Of a stretch of 64,000 nucleotides of DNA, positions 48,801 to 59,000 are shown piece after piece. The position numbers and the translations under genes were made by a program. The stretch lies in NCBI GenBank assembly GCA_905250125.1, contig CAJNOL010000005.1, forward strand, positions 186,001 through 250,000. Direction: 5' to 3'. The notes below the pieces were generated by a model. It was not told the origin of the DNA. It worked only from the letters and a program-made list of their open reading frames with translations, and did not search any database. Position 1 is the stretch's first letter. Each line of letters begins with the position of its first letter. The stretch is from Rotaria sordida. Its lineage: Eukaryota; Rotifera; Eurotatoria; Philodinida; Philodinidae.

Positions 48801-50570
48801 GAAGATCATCACGTTCTTTCGTTAATTCAGTTTGTTTGTCTTGATGGGTTTTTATAGCATGTTTACATTGATTAAATAATGCTTCAAATTTGTAATTCTA
48901 AAATAAAATTGTAAAGTTATTATAGAAGTTGAACTGAACTAAGAGCATTTTATTCTTGAAATAAACAAAAGAAAAATAAAACATAGAAATTAGTTCTAGA
49001 TATTTTTGAAACTTTCATAGTTTATTAGTTTATTGCGACAGTTCCAGATCTTTTGATTTATTTCTATCCTGAAATAAGAATATAAAATTTGCTAGTTTAT
49101 ATGAATGATGCAAAAGGCACACTATTACTACTGTTATATCTTAAGATAGGAATAGTGACAAGATCTGAAACTTGCACAATAAACTATTCTTGTTAAGATC
49201 TGTTTCTATGCATGACATTCATTTAAAAAATATCGTAAAAGTGCAATACCTTCGTAGTAATAAGCTGAGGGTACGAACTCTTTTCAAAATATTCATAGCT
49301 CATTTAGATCTGTATAATGCATATAGTCTGGACTCAAAAATGATTTATCAGTTGAAGAGTAGATGTATTATGCATTTTTAAACAGTGAATAAGTAGTAGC
49401 GTAATTAGACGGGAGCTCAATACACTTACAGAAGGCTTTGAGAGGTCTTCACCCTCTTTGCAAATATGATCAGGAGTTGGGTCGCTCGCCTCCTATAACC
49501 TTTCTCTTATCCCATGATGTAAAGAATACCAGAAAAATGACTTGTTGTTAAGTCATCAGATCATTACTAATAATTCTTTAAAACTCAAGAAAAAAATAAA
49601 TAAAATAAAATTGAACCTTTTCACGAAGTTTTTGAATTTCTTCATGATCTGTTTCATGAGGTAATTGAATGAGATCTTGTTGTGCGGTAAGCTAAAGAAA
49701 GAATTAAATTTGTTTTTACTTAAATGACGAAAATCAATCATTTAACTTTTAATGTAAGTTCTTCAATTCTATTTTCTCGTTTTCGTATTTCTTTTTTATG
49801 TAAACATTCAAGTTGTTCTTTAGCTTGTCGATCAAGTTTAGTCTGTTCACGTAATTCTGAAAGTCGTTTCATTGATGTATCTTGATATTGTTGTAAAATA
49901 TTCTAACAAACAAAAAAAAAAACAAAGAATATATGATTTGAAAGAATTCTTATTTATTTATTTTTTATATACTTTAATATGTTCTTTTTCTCGTTCAACT
50001 TCATCATAAGCATTTTTTAATTGATTAAATTTATTCTTATAAATAGCAAGTAATTTTTGCATTTTTATCATTTTCTAGAATAACTAATACTTTAAGAAGA
50101 AAAAGAATTTTTTAAAATATTTTAATAAACTCACAGCATTATTTTCATGATCACTCTCATCACCACCACCACCATATTCAGATTCAATATCCGATGGTGG
50201 CATATAAGTACGTTTTGGTGATACATAAGTCATGATAGAATTAGAACTTTGACTAACACTAAATTGACTGATATCACTTGAAGCTGAATCTAATCGAGAA
50301 CGATTATTTTCCTTAAAAGAAAAATGAAATTATGAAATAGAAATTTCAAGATGAATAAACTTTTTTACAAGATTATCATCTCGACTAGTAATTGAAGATG
50401 TTCGAGTATCAGAATCTCTTGATATAGATACCTATTTTAAAATAAAAAGAATGATATAATTATGAATATTTTTCCAAACATACTGAATCAGATGATGGAA
50501 TGCTCGGTAATACATTTAAATTTGTTTTAGTAACTTGAGTTGCTAACTTTTCTTTTAAATTTTTAAACAT
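36806..50570 (-). CDS. GOLGA4: GRIP-domain golgin (golgin-245-like), 2311 aa, 18 exons
   Basis: A trans-Golgi tethering protein. Exons 5' to 3': 50484-50570, 50369-50431, 50135-50311, 49973-50074, 49747-49902, 49617-49691, 48754-48897, 46837-47464, 42586-45995, 40187-41371, 38043-38337, 37828-37983, 37676-37758, 37513-37616, 37202-37236, 37033-37157, 36895-36981, 36806-36829 (6936 nt with stop, all junctions in frame). The N-terminus MFKNLKEKLA with a following Ser-rich stretch matches the amphipathic start of golgin-245 (MFKKLKQKI). Nearly all the middle is coiled coil. The C-terminal GRIP domain (IDYLKQIIFAYMTG, then DPMTMVKVICALLRYTDDEK) keeps the Tyr that binds Arl1-GTP. Length is close to human GOLGA4 (about 2230 aa). 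Long introns carry DNA elements; exon 9 is a 3.4 kb tandem-repeat exon. Confidence 0.93.
38542..38625. mobile_element. Short hAT-like MITE in golgin intron
   Basis: About 84 bp with inverted ends TAGAGTCCGCCAAG and (complement) TAGAGTCGGTCGAG. The two halves pair along most of their length (for example TTTGATC against GATCAAA). No matching 8-bp flanks were found. The TAGAGTC ends relate it to elements A-C. Confidence 0.6.
39512..39748. repeat. Fold-back repeat in golgin intron
   Basis: Imperfect arms of about 80 bp (39512-39593 and 39663-39748), for example TTCAGTCGAAGAGAATGTTC against GAATATTCTTTTTGACTGAA, and TTTAAAATTTTGC against GCAAAATTTTGGA. Weaker pairing extends outward. It is non-coding. 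Confidence 0.65.
41841..42178 (+). repeat. Dispersed repeat family 2, copy 2
   Basis: A diverged copy of 35421-35770 in the same orientation, inside the intron between golgin exons 10 and 9. Shared long words include CAGAGCTACAGCTAGTCA and GGAGTATTCTTCCTT. Confidence 0.7.
42586..45995 (-). repeat. Coding tandem repeat: about 28 coiled-coil units in one golgin exon
   Basis: The exon encodes about 28 successive units beginning QLEDKQNEVxxLT or close variants. Units are 32 or 35 residues long: 35 is five heptads, and 32 is four heptads plus a 4-residue stutter. The pair QLEEKQNEIDRLTSIIDEM then QLEDKQNEVVHLT recurs in near-identical form at units 9-10, 17-18 and 21-22, showing higher-order duplication. 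Confidence 0.9.
47806..48674 (-). mobile_element. Decayed pogo/Tigger-type DNA transposon in golgin intron
   Basis: An 869-bp element with inverted ends CAGTAAAACCTCTCTATTC and (complement) CAGTAAAACATCTATTAG, flanked by TA on both sides as in Tc1/mariner-pogo elements. Sub-terminal GATCATTAAGGAGG-like words repeat. The minus strand near 48100-48330 encodes a CENP-B/pogo N-terminal helix-turn-helix: LEEKINLIKE, LLSEKFHISIGAVSNMLKRK. An in-frame TGA interrupts it after ENGLSY and no DDE catalytic domain remains, so the copy is dead and internally deleted. Confidence 0.85.
49015..49370. mobile_element. TIR element family 1, copy 2 (left end missing)
   Basis: Shares GTTTCTATGCATGA, TAAAAGTGCAATA, GGTACGAACTCTTTTCAAAA and the right TIR (CAAAAATGATTTATCAGTTG) with the other copies. 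The left terminal region is absent. It lies in a golgin intron. Confidence 0.7.
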
Positions 50571-51869
50571 GATGCGATGATTTGAAAAATAAATCGGATA
50601 GAAAACAATCTTAATAATAGATGTAGACTGGGTATCTTTTTTTTCCTTTTACTATCCTTGTTGTTACTGTTGTTATTCATCAATTCATTGTTGGTTGTTT
50701 TAAAAACCAATCCGATTTTCCGAGATGATATTACCGTATCATACGAATCAATTTGACTTGATCTCATACATTTAAAAAGTGCGCAAAGTAAAGCAAGATA
50801 ATATTGTTATATTTTATCTTTTTTTTCTCCCTCAACTCAAACTAATGAGATGTCGCCTACAGACTAGATTCTCTTTAAATATAAGTAACTTTTCGAACAG
50901 TTCCAAACGATATGTTAATTGTTTTGTAACATACTAGTTTAGTCAAAATGATTGCAACATCGGATATTTCATCAAACATCTCAGCACAGATAAATCATAA
51001 AGTCTTGAAATTTTCTTAAAAAAAAAAGATGCACCATTGAATTCTGTATAAACTTCTCATTGGCGTAATTTAAAACTATAGAACTGAATATTTTTATGGA
51101 CCACATAGCATGTTTCTACCTAGTGTACTAAAGTTGCACACATTGTTTTTACTAATTTGTATTTTTTCCATATGAACCAAATCTTTAATTTTTAAAATAG
51201 AACTTATTGCTTGGTCACCTTTGAAAAACTCAATTGATTGTGTAGATATACGAAATTTTCTAATGCTGAATCGTTCGGGCTCTTTTTTGTCATTCAACTT
51301 TTGAAATTTTAATATCGATGATAAATAGATTAATTTTATGGTTTAAATTATAAGTAGTGCGAATCTAATGGACTTGCTGGACCTTTTTTGAAAAATAGAA
51401 AAGATGCCAGTAAATCTTTAGAAAAAAGTGGTCTATAAATTCAAGTATTTTGATCTTGTATGCATATAGTCAGACTCTTTAGAAACACTTTGTATAGATC
51501 CGAATTTTTCTGTCAAGTACTTGTTCAATTCGAAAAAAAAGCTCAGTTGAGAGCCAATCGTCGCACTGCCAATATCGTCCACAACATATCAGTTAAACAA
51601 ATACGCAAACACTTAAAGGGAATTTTTCGGACTTTTCTTTGAAAATCTAAACCTCTGCAATGTTACACATCTACCTAGGAAAGATCGATCGGTATAGGCA
51701 CGAAGCTTATTCATTTGAAATAGAAGTTTTGTCATGCAAATCAATGGAATTGATAAAAGTGGTTTTTCAGAGCAGTAAATAAGGTACGACAGAGGATGAG
51801 GATCCAAACTTTCCTTGCCATTTTTTCACAAAAAGTAATTCTGGATGAGCAATAGGCTCAGTCCAGCAA

Positions 51870-52074
51870 TGTTCAGATTTTCTAAAAAGGAAATTTCAAA
51901 AATTTCGGAGATTTCAAGCATTTATGTTCTGAATTTTACGTTACTTCCTAAAATGATATAATTTCTGAAATTTCCAATATGTCTAAAAACTTTTGATTTG
52001 CACTGCTATATAGTTATCGAGCTGGTGGAAATTTCAGAAATGTGGGTAATTTCCTTTTTTGGAAATCTGAACAT
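51870..52074. mobile_element. 205-bp MITE with about 25-bp inverted ends
   Basis: Left ATGTTCAGATTTTCTAAAAA pairs with the right complement ATGTTCAGATTTCCAAAAAA. The interior iterates GAAATTTC words (TTTCAAAAATTTCGGAGATT, TTCTGAAATTTCC, GGAAATTTCAGAAAT). It is non-coding. Family is unclear. Confidence 0.7.
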
Positions 52075-52133
52075 ACCTCTATGTTTAATACTTATTCTTG
52101 ATGTAAAGGTATTTTTATGTGTAAAGTTAAATC

Positions 52134-52610
52134 ATTTGACATGATTAAATTCTCTTCTTTTATTTAATATGATATCAATAACATAAAATTAACAAAAAAA
52201 CTAGTGACATTTCGTATTCTGATAAGATATTTTGTTAGACATGAACATAAAAGTAAATGACGTAACATACATAAACGTATAAGAAAAAACCAGAACAAAA
52301 TAAGAACAAACAAAATTAAACTATTTTCAGTCAATTTTTGATAGTTATACGGAAAACAAGACGGCAACAGCGACTAGGTAACGATCTAATCCTTCTTCGC
52401 ATCACTATCAAGAATTGATTGAAAATAGTCTAATTTGTTTGTTCTTATTTTGTTGTATTTTTCTTTTACATTTATGTATGTTACGTAATTTACTTTTACA
52501 TTTATGTCTGCGAAGTATCTTATCGAGATACGAAACGTCACTAGTTTTTTGATAATTTTATATTATTAATATTATATTAAATAAAAGAAGAGAATTTAAT
52601 CATGTCAAAT
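52134..52610. mobile_element. Large fold-back element, about 210-bp arms
   Basis: Arms 52134-52345 and 52404-52610 are near-complete inverses: ATTTGACATGATTAAATTCT against AGAATTTAATCATGTCAAAT at the tips, and ACATTTCGTATTC against GATACGAAACGT inside. The loop is 58 nt. It is non-coding. Each arm also contains a short internal duplication (TTTACATTTATGT twice on the right). Confidence 0.85.
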
Positions 52611-54604
52611 ATCAATTTAATCTTCTTATTACAAGAAGAAAGTTAATTCTTAGCTCCCCATTGACAATCGGAATTACCATTTGTAGAATAATTGTAGAAA
52701 ATAAAGGAAGCATGGGATTTGAAAACGATAAGAACATTTTTTTTATAGTGAACCTTATGAACTATCGATTGGTAAAAAGAATAATTTTCTTCATCGCTCC
52801 GTCTTTGAAATATTGGACCTACAAAATCGATAATTTTGCAAAGAAAATGAAAAAAAATCGAATTTTTCGAAACAAATCGTTCCCTACGTACAGAAGATAA
52901 AAATCTTTCGAAATTTCTATGTGATATAAAGTGATAAAAGTGTCTACTAGTAAGTTAGATATATTTTGAATGCATCGCGATAAGTTGACCAATTACACAT
53001 ACTCACGCACATAATCGGCCAAGGAACCATTATGAGGTATCTTTAGAGCAATCAAGAAAAATGGTAATATATGTATTATAAATCTCAGATTATGAGAAGT
53101 TAGAATAACATGTATTATGAATTAAATATCTTCAGAAGTTATAAAACAGTTCAAAGCAAGTTAGATGCCTATTGAAGACGACATGCTATAAACACATGCG
53201 CTCTTTTGACATTAATTTTTATCGGTTTATTCTCTCCGTTTTCCATAACTTTCATAAGATAGGATAGATGTTGCTTTTTGCTTATTCAATAATGTAATCA
53301 AAGAAAAAAAATCAACGTTTAGTGTATTGTTTCATCCCTTTACTCCATCATATAGTTAATCGACCAATTAAATGACCCTACACAAAAAGGTAGACACTCG
53401 GTGGATCAGACCACATAATTGTCATACGAGGCATGCTAGTACTCTATTCGTATAGTTATTTTATCGATAGTTCTTTTGAAACCACTGTGGGAGTAAAGGG
53501 TTAATAGTAAATTGCAGATATTGAAAATATCTGCTTTTTTAGGAATAACTGAGAAAGAGAAACGAAAAAATCTTGAATTGATTAGCTGTTAATAAAACTT
53601 CATGACTGACTATAATACTGCTTTAATCATGGCTGGAAAAAAAATTGAAAAATCAATGTTTGAATATTTCTTTTTCAATGATTGTAAATCATTCAAATAA
53701 ACTATGTCGTACAACGAAACAGTTTGATTGATGATAATTCACCTTTCTTTTTTATAGAGCAATTTAAATCAATTTTTATACTAAATATTAGTATTTACAA
53801 AAGAATGTTAATTTTCAATATTGTGTGTATATTTTTATTTATTTAGAATGATATTTTAATATCTAAGAATGAGAAGACAGTTTTCTTTATTTCCAATAGG
53901 CCACAAATAATATAGGAAGACGAATATAAAGTTTCATCAAGATATTTTAATCAGATATCTGAAGACAACTAGTGATAATGATCTATGTAGTACATATAAT
54001 ATAGACTAATAGACTCAACTTAGACTCATTTTACACTAGTATTTTCAATGGAAATCCAAAATAATAAAATATTTTCTTATACTTTGTTTTTGCAAGCAGT
54101 ATTTGATGACAACTTCTGTATTGAAAGAAAGCCATAAATCTAAGTTTATATAACAAGTAATATCTTTAATTTAGTATTATATACGCCTTCTAAGACTTTG
54201 ACACCTCAATATAAACTTCTTCAGTATATCTAAACAATTTATAAAAAAGCGTGTATATTAGAAGAAGCAGCTATTCTGTACATTTTGCTTGTGTTTGATA
54301 TACTTGTTTATTAGAAACACTACTTCATACGACTCACGTTGTCCTTTTTATAATAAATATCAGACCATCCACATAAAAAGAAAATACTTTTGATTGGTTC
54401 AAATGTCGTTTTCATTATTCGCGTGGTATGTGGCGTTACTTATTGCTTGCTAAATGTGAACAAGCAAATCAACATTTATCTAAATGACTCAGTTATTCCG
54501 GCATTTGATCCATCGTCTTATTCTTTCTATTTCTCGTTAGTTAGTTCTTTCTTTCTGGAAAAGAACTCTCGTCATTTCTAGTTTGTTTATAATAAATACT
54601 CTTA

Positions 54605-54614
54605 TTTATTGTAG
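54605..54614 (+). promoter_or_regulatory. Candidate leader (trans-)splice acceptor of GPKOW
   Basis: TTTATTGTAG ends 13 nt before the start codon with no evident local coding donor. It fits a spliced-leader acceptor or a 5' UTR intron. Confidence 0.45.
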
Positions 54615-54627
54615 AGGTCATATTAAC

Positions 54628-55500
54628 ATGTCTCGAAATTCTTATATTGAATTTAAAATCCATGCTTTAAAACGTCCGAAAATTAATCATAATTTATCAT
54701 CTATTGTTCAATTTGATTCAACAACAATATCTGACGATGTTCCACAAGAATTTATTTCCACTTTTGATAATAGTGCCATAAAATCTAGTAATGTTTCTAC
54801 GTGTACACCTGAACGTTCTATTCCTGTTCAATCCAATACTCATCATGATATTTTTAAATTTAAAAAACATTCTCGTAAATCTGTTGTATCATCAGATCCT
54901 ATTGTGAATATTTTAAATAATAATTTAAAACAAATTATTATTGACGAATCTAAAGTAAATAATGAAAATGGAACTATTGATGTATATACTATAAAACAAG
55001 ATCTTAGTAATACATTAGAAAATGATGAAATTTCAATTGAAAAAGATGATATTGAAAATGCTGATTATAATGAAGTACCTATAGAAGAATTTGGTATGGC
55101 TGCTATACGTGGTATGGGCTATAATGAAAATATTGGTCTTGGTAAATCAAATAAAAAACAAATTAATATATTTAATCCAGAAATACGACCTCATGGACTT
55201 GGATTAGGAGCAGATCGAGAAGTATTAGTAAAAATAAATAGATTAAAACGTAATTTAAAAGAAGCTGGTATTAATGAAAATGATGATTTATATTTTGAAA
55301 AAGGAGCTTTTGTTTTTATTGAAAAAGGTTCATATTCTAATTTATATGGTACGATCGTATCGATTAATGAAGATCTTAATCGTATTGATGTTAAATTAAC
55401 TACGAATGATGATATAAATGAAACAATTTCTATTTCACAATATAATATTAAATTAGTAAATGAAAAAGAATTTCTTAAATATAGTAAATATGTAAAGTAA
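54628..55500 (+). CDS. GPKOW: GPKOW/Spp2-like G-patch and KOW spliceosomal protein, 290 aa
   Basis: GPKOW/MOS2/Spp2 proteins bind and activate the DEAH helicase PRP2/DHX16 in the spliceosome. A single exon runs from MSRNSY to the stop. The G-patch core lies at about residues 150-190: VPIEEFGMAAIRGMGYNE, NIGLGKSN, RPHGLGLGAD. A KOW-type segment follows (GAFVFIEKGSYSNLYGTIVS). The human protein is about 476 aa with a second KOW domain; here the sequence ends soon after the first. The N-terminal 120 residues are low complexity. The start is the Met 13 nt after a TTTATTGTAG acceptor, which may be a trans-splice site; an upstream in-frame Met lies before that acceptor. First gene of a likely operon. 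Confidence 0.9.
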   Translation: MSRNSYIEFKIHALKRPKINHNLSSIVQFDSTTISDDVPQEFISTFDNSAIKSSNVSTCTPERSIPVQSNTHHDIFKFKKHSRKSVVSSDPIVNILNNNLKQIIIDESKVNNENGTIDVYTIKQDLSNTLENDEISIEKDDIENADYNEVPIEEFGMAAIRGMGYNENIGLGKSNKKQINIFNPEIRPHGLGLGADREVLVKINRLKRNLKEAGINENDDLYFEKGAFVFIEKGSYSNLYGTIVSINEDLNRIDVKLTTNDDINETISISQYNIKLVNEKEFLKYSKYVK

Positions 55501-55590
55501 TTTTTTAATTCAGATATTATTTATGACAAATATTAAAATAAATTAATTCCGATTGATATTAATTATTATTTTTTTTTTTTGTAAATATAT

Positions 55591-55603
55591 GTTTTTTTTT
55601 CAG
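55591..55603 (+). promoter_or_regulatory. Candidate trans-splice acceptor directly abutting COMMD start
   Basis: A T-run followed by CAG sits immediately before ATG at 55604, within a 103-bp gap after the GPKOW stop. This leaves essentially no leader unless a spliced leader is added. Confidence 0.55.
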
Positions 55604-55912
55604 ATGCTTCCTCAATTGAAAGATTTTAATTGGTATATTGATATGAAATTATTAGCAGGTGCTAATGGTCAACGTATCCAACAACCATCATGTGTTCTTT
55701 CTTTAGATGTTTGTAGACAAATTCTTTTTTTCTTAATTAACGAATAAATTGTTTTCTGATTTTTTTTTTAATAGATAAATGATCCAACAAAATCAGATGG
55801 TGAAAATGAAAAATCTGTTCAAATTGAATTATCAAAAGAAACACTTAATCTTGTCTTGGATAATTTTACACGAATTCGTGAACAACTTAATATTTTAGCT
55901 AAACGAGAATAA
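55604..55912 (+). CDS. COMM-domain protein, COMMD9-like, 80 aa
   Basis: COMMD proteins form the Commander complex for endosomal recycling and copper and NF-kB control. Two exons (55604-55708 and 55775-55912) encode just a COMM domain: LPQLKDFNWYIDMKL is the domain's Trp-bearing start and ELSKETLNLVLDNFTRIREQ closely recalls the COMMD9 end (ELSKETLDTMLDGLGRIRDQ). COMMD9 is about 198 aa with an N-terminal helical domain; here only 103 bp separate this start from the previous gene, so that domain is absent. In length it resembles COMMD6. Second gene of the likely operon. Confidence 0.85.
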
Positions 55913-56025
55913 AAGATTGTTTTTTTTTATTGCAATAGAAATGTGATTTTTCTCTTATTTTTTCTTTTTATTAATTTGATTTGTCCTTGATGAAAAGATA
56001 AAGTTACTTTCCAATGATATTTCGT

Positions 56026-56035
56026 CTATCTCTAG
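56026..56035 (+). promoter_or_regulatory. Candidate trans-splice acceptor of BYSL
   Basis: CTATCTCTAG ends 17 nt before the bystin start and 123 nt after the COMMD stop. The position and pyrimidine tract match the other two genes of the cluster. Confidence 0.45.
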
Positions 56036-56052
56036 AGAAAAAAGAACGTAAC

Positions 56053-59000
56053 ATGTATAAACATTCAAAAAATCGACGTCATGGCGATCCAGTACAAGTA
56101 CCTGGCAGTTTAACGGATCAAATCAATCAAGATCGAAATGTTACGAATACAAAAACTCGACAAAAACAAAAACGAAAATATGATGATGATGAAGATGAAC
56201 AAGTTTGTTTAGAGAAAATATTTTATTTAATAAATATTTATACATAAATTGTATTTTTAATTTAGATTATTGATGATCGTCTATCAAGAAAAATTATTCA
56301 ACAAGCTCGAGAACAACAAAATGAATTTGATAATGATGAACTTTTAGCTATCAGTAAAGAAGAAACGTAAGAATATAAAATAAGATTAATCTGCACAGAT
56401 GTTCCGAAGTCACCAAGTTTAAGGAGTCCTCCAACTGATAAATCGCTTTTGACTCGAGGCTATGTGCATTATGTAGACCCAAATGAACTATGAATATTTT
56501 GATAAGAGTTTGTGTTCTTAGCTTATTGCTGCGGAGATACTGCACTTTGACAGGTATTTTTTACAATCAATGTCGTTGTAACAGAAAACTAATTTTCGAA
56601 TCTCGACTTGAAACATTACATACAGACAGACGTAATGAGAATAGTTTATTGCAAATGTTTCAGATCTTGTCGCTATTCCTATCCTAAGATATAGATATAA
56701 TAATACTTAGAATCTATCGGATCCAAAATGTTTCAGAGCTGGACCTGGTTAACGGAGAATTTTCAGATTCGATCAACCGAAAAATTTCAGACCCATAGAA
56801 GTAAGTCAGAAGACTTTAAACTATTCTCTTTAAGGTTTTTCTCTATGCAAAGTTTCTAGTCGAAATTCAAAAATCGATTTTTCTGTTACCACGACATTCA
56901 TTTAAAAAATACCATAAAAGTGCAGTATCTTCGCAGTAATGAGCTGAGAACACGAATTCTTTCTTTTAAGGATATTCATAAATTATTTGGATCTACGTAA
57001 TGCGCTTAATATCGTTTCAAAAGCGATTTATTATTTCTAGGACTTTCTTTGTAAGAAGGTTGGGTTTACGACATTGGGAGAGGGTCATCTCATCCGTACT
57101 CAGAACACACATGTTAATCTACTATTAATATTGAACAAATATTTTTTTTTGTAGAGATCTAGAATCAATAGAACGTATAAATAAAATTAAAAAAAATCGA
57201 ACGGAAGATAGTGATGAAGATGATTTAAATGTTCAAGAAGATGATTATGATGATGAAGAAGTTTCAGTAAGAGAAATTCAATTAGAATTGTTTGTTTTTC
57301 GATATTATTTATTTCAAGATCGATGAAGAAGATGAGAAAGCACTTGAAGCATTTATGAGTGGTCAACCACGACGTTTACTTGGTGATATTATTGCTGAAA
57401 AACAAGCACAAAATCAATCATCACGTAATTAACTGATAATCTAATAATAAAACATTTAATTTTGTTTTATATTTCTAGCTGATAATGATCTTGATCCACG
57501 TATTTCCAGTATGTATGAACAAGTCGGTCAAATTCTTGCTCATTATCGAAGTGGTAAAATACCAAAAGCATTTAAAATTCTACCAAATTTAGCTAATTGG
57601 GAACAAGTAAATGAAATTTTCTTTTTTTTTTTTTTTTAATGTAAAACATATAAAAATGATTTCTTTTCAGGTGCTACTCATAACACAACCAGATCGATGG
57701 ACTGCAGCATCTATGTATCAAGCAACACGAATATTTGCTTCAAATATGGATGCTAAAATGGCTCAAAGGTATATTTTCATATAAAAGATCTTCGATTTTT
57801 TTTTATTAATATAAGTAGATTCTATAATATTATTTTACTTCCACGTATTCGCGATGATATTGATGAATATAAAAAACTTAATTTTCATCTTTATATGGTA
57901 AGCTTTTTCTTTATGACGTAAAAAAAAAGAAAATAATAATTATATTTTATATAGGCATTAAGAAAAGCTTTATTTAAACCAAGTGCTTTCTTCAAAGGGA
58001 TTATTCTACCATTATGTGAGGTAAAATGTTCTTTTTTCAATAACATGTGAAGAAACAAAAAGAGACTTCAGAGGAAATGTTAGATTCACATCGCATTTTA
58101 CAAATAGATGCTGTAAATTCTATAAAAAAAAACTTATATTGCATTGGCACATAAGTTCTGAGCATTTGGATCAGTAGAATTATATCACCAATATAAAACT
58201 ATATTTTAAGGCAACTAATTATACATTCTGATAGCGCTCTGAATTCTCTATCATCCTATGTATTTAAGTCTTGACTTGCATTTATTTGCTGAAAATATAT
58301 TTTGAAAACAGTGAAGACACCCTCACCCTCAGATTCCTACGAACTCCATTTTTTTGTTCCTTTCTCATGTATTTAAAAGATTTTTATCTATACAATAACC
58401 CGTTTTTTTTAGAAAAGTAATTATATATTGTGAGAGCTCTTGAAATGCTCTATCGCCCTGTATATTCAGGTTTTGACTTGAACTTATTTGTTGAGAAATA
58501 TTTCGAATATTGTCAATGCGAGTGAGAGTGTCTTCACTGTAGTCAAAATATTTGTTCAGCAAATAAATGCAAGTCAAGACTTAAATACATAGGGTGATAG
58601 AGAATTCTGAGCGCTATCTGAACATATAATTACTTGCCTTAAAATGTAGTTTTATCTTGACGATATAATTCTACTGATCCAAACGCTCAGAACTTATGTG
58701 CCAATGTAATAGTTTAACTTTTATTAATTCACTATAAGTAAATCAACTCTAGTTAGATTGAGTTACAGATAATGGTTAGTTCTTCACATATGCATTGAAA
58801 TTATGAAATATTTCAATTGAATTTGTCGATATAAAATCAACATTTCAATAATCTTACAAGGAAAGTCCTCCAACTGATTAATCTCATTTGAGTCGAAATT
58901 ATGAGCATAATATGGACTCAAATGAGCATTGAATCATAGTTTACAGCTGCTTGAAATACTGCACTTAACGGTAGTTTTAAATGAATGTTGTGATTTCCCG

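Larger units (their letters stand above)
50571..54627. other. Divergent intergenic stretch (golgin and GPKOW promoters)
   Basis: About 4 kb between divergently transcribed genes. It contains a MITE (51870-52074) and a large fold-back element (52134-52610). The remainder is AT-rich without recognised genes. Confidence 0.6.

Noticed and set aside
56351-56687. Short open frames within bystin intron 2
   Set aside because: They fall wholly inside TIR element copy 3, which has no coding capacity in its other copies.
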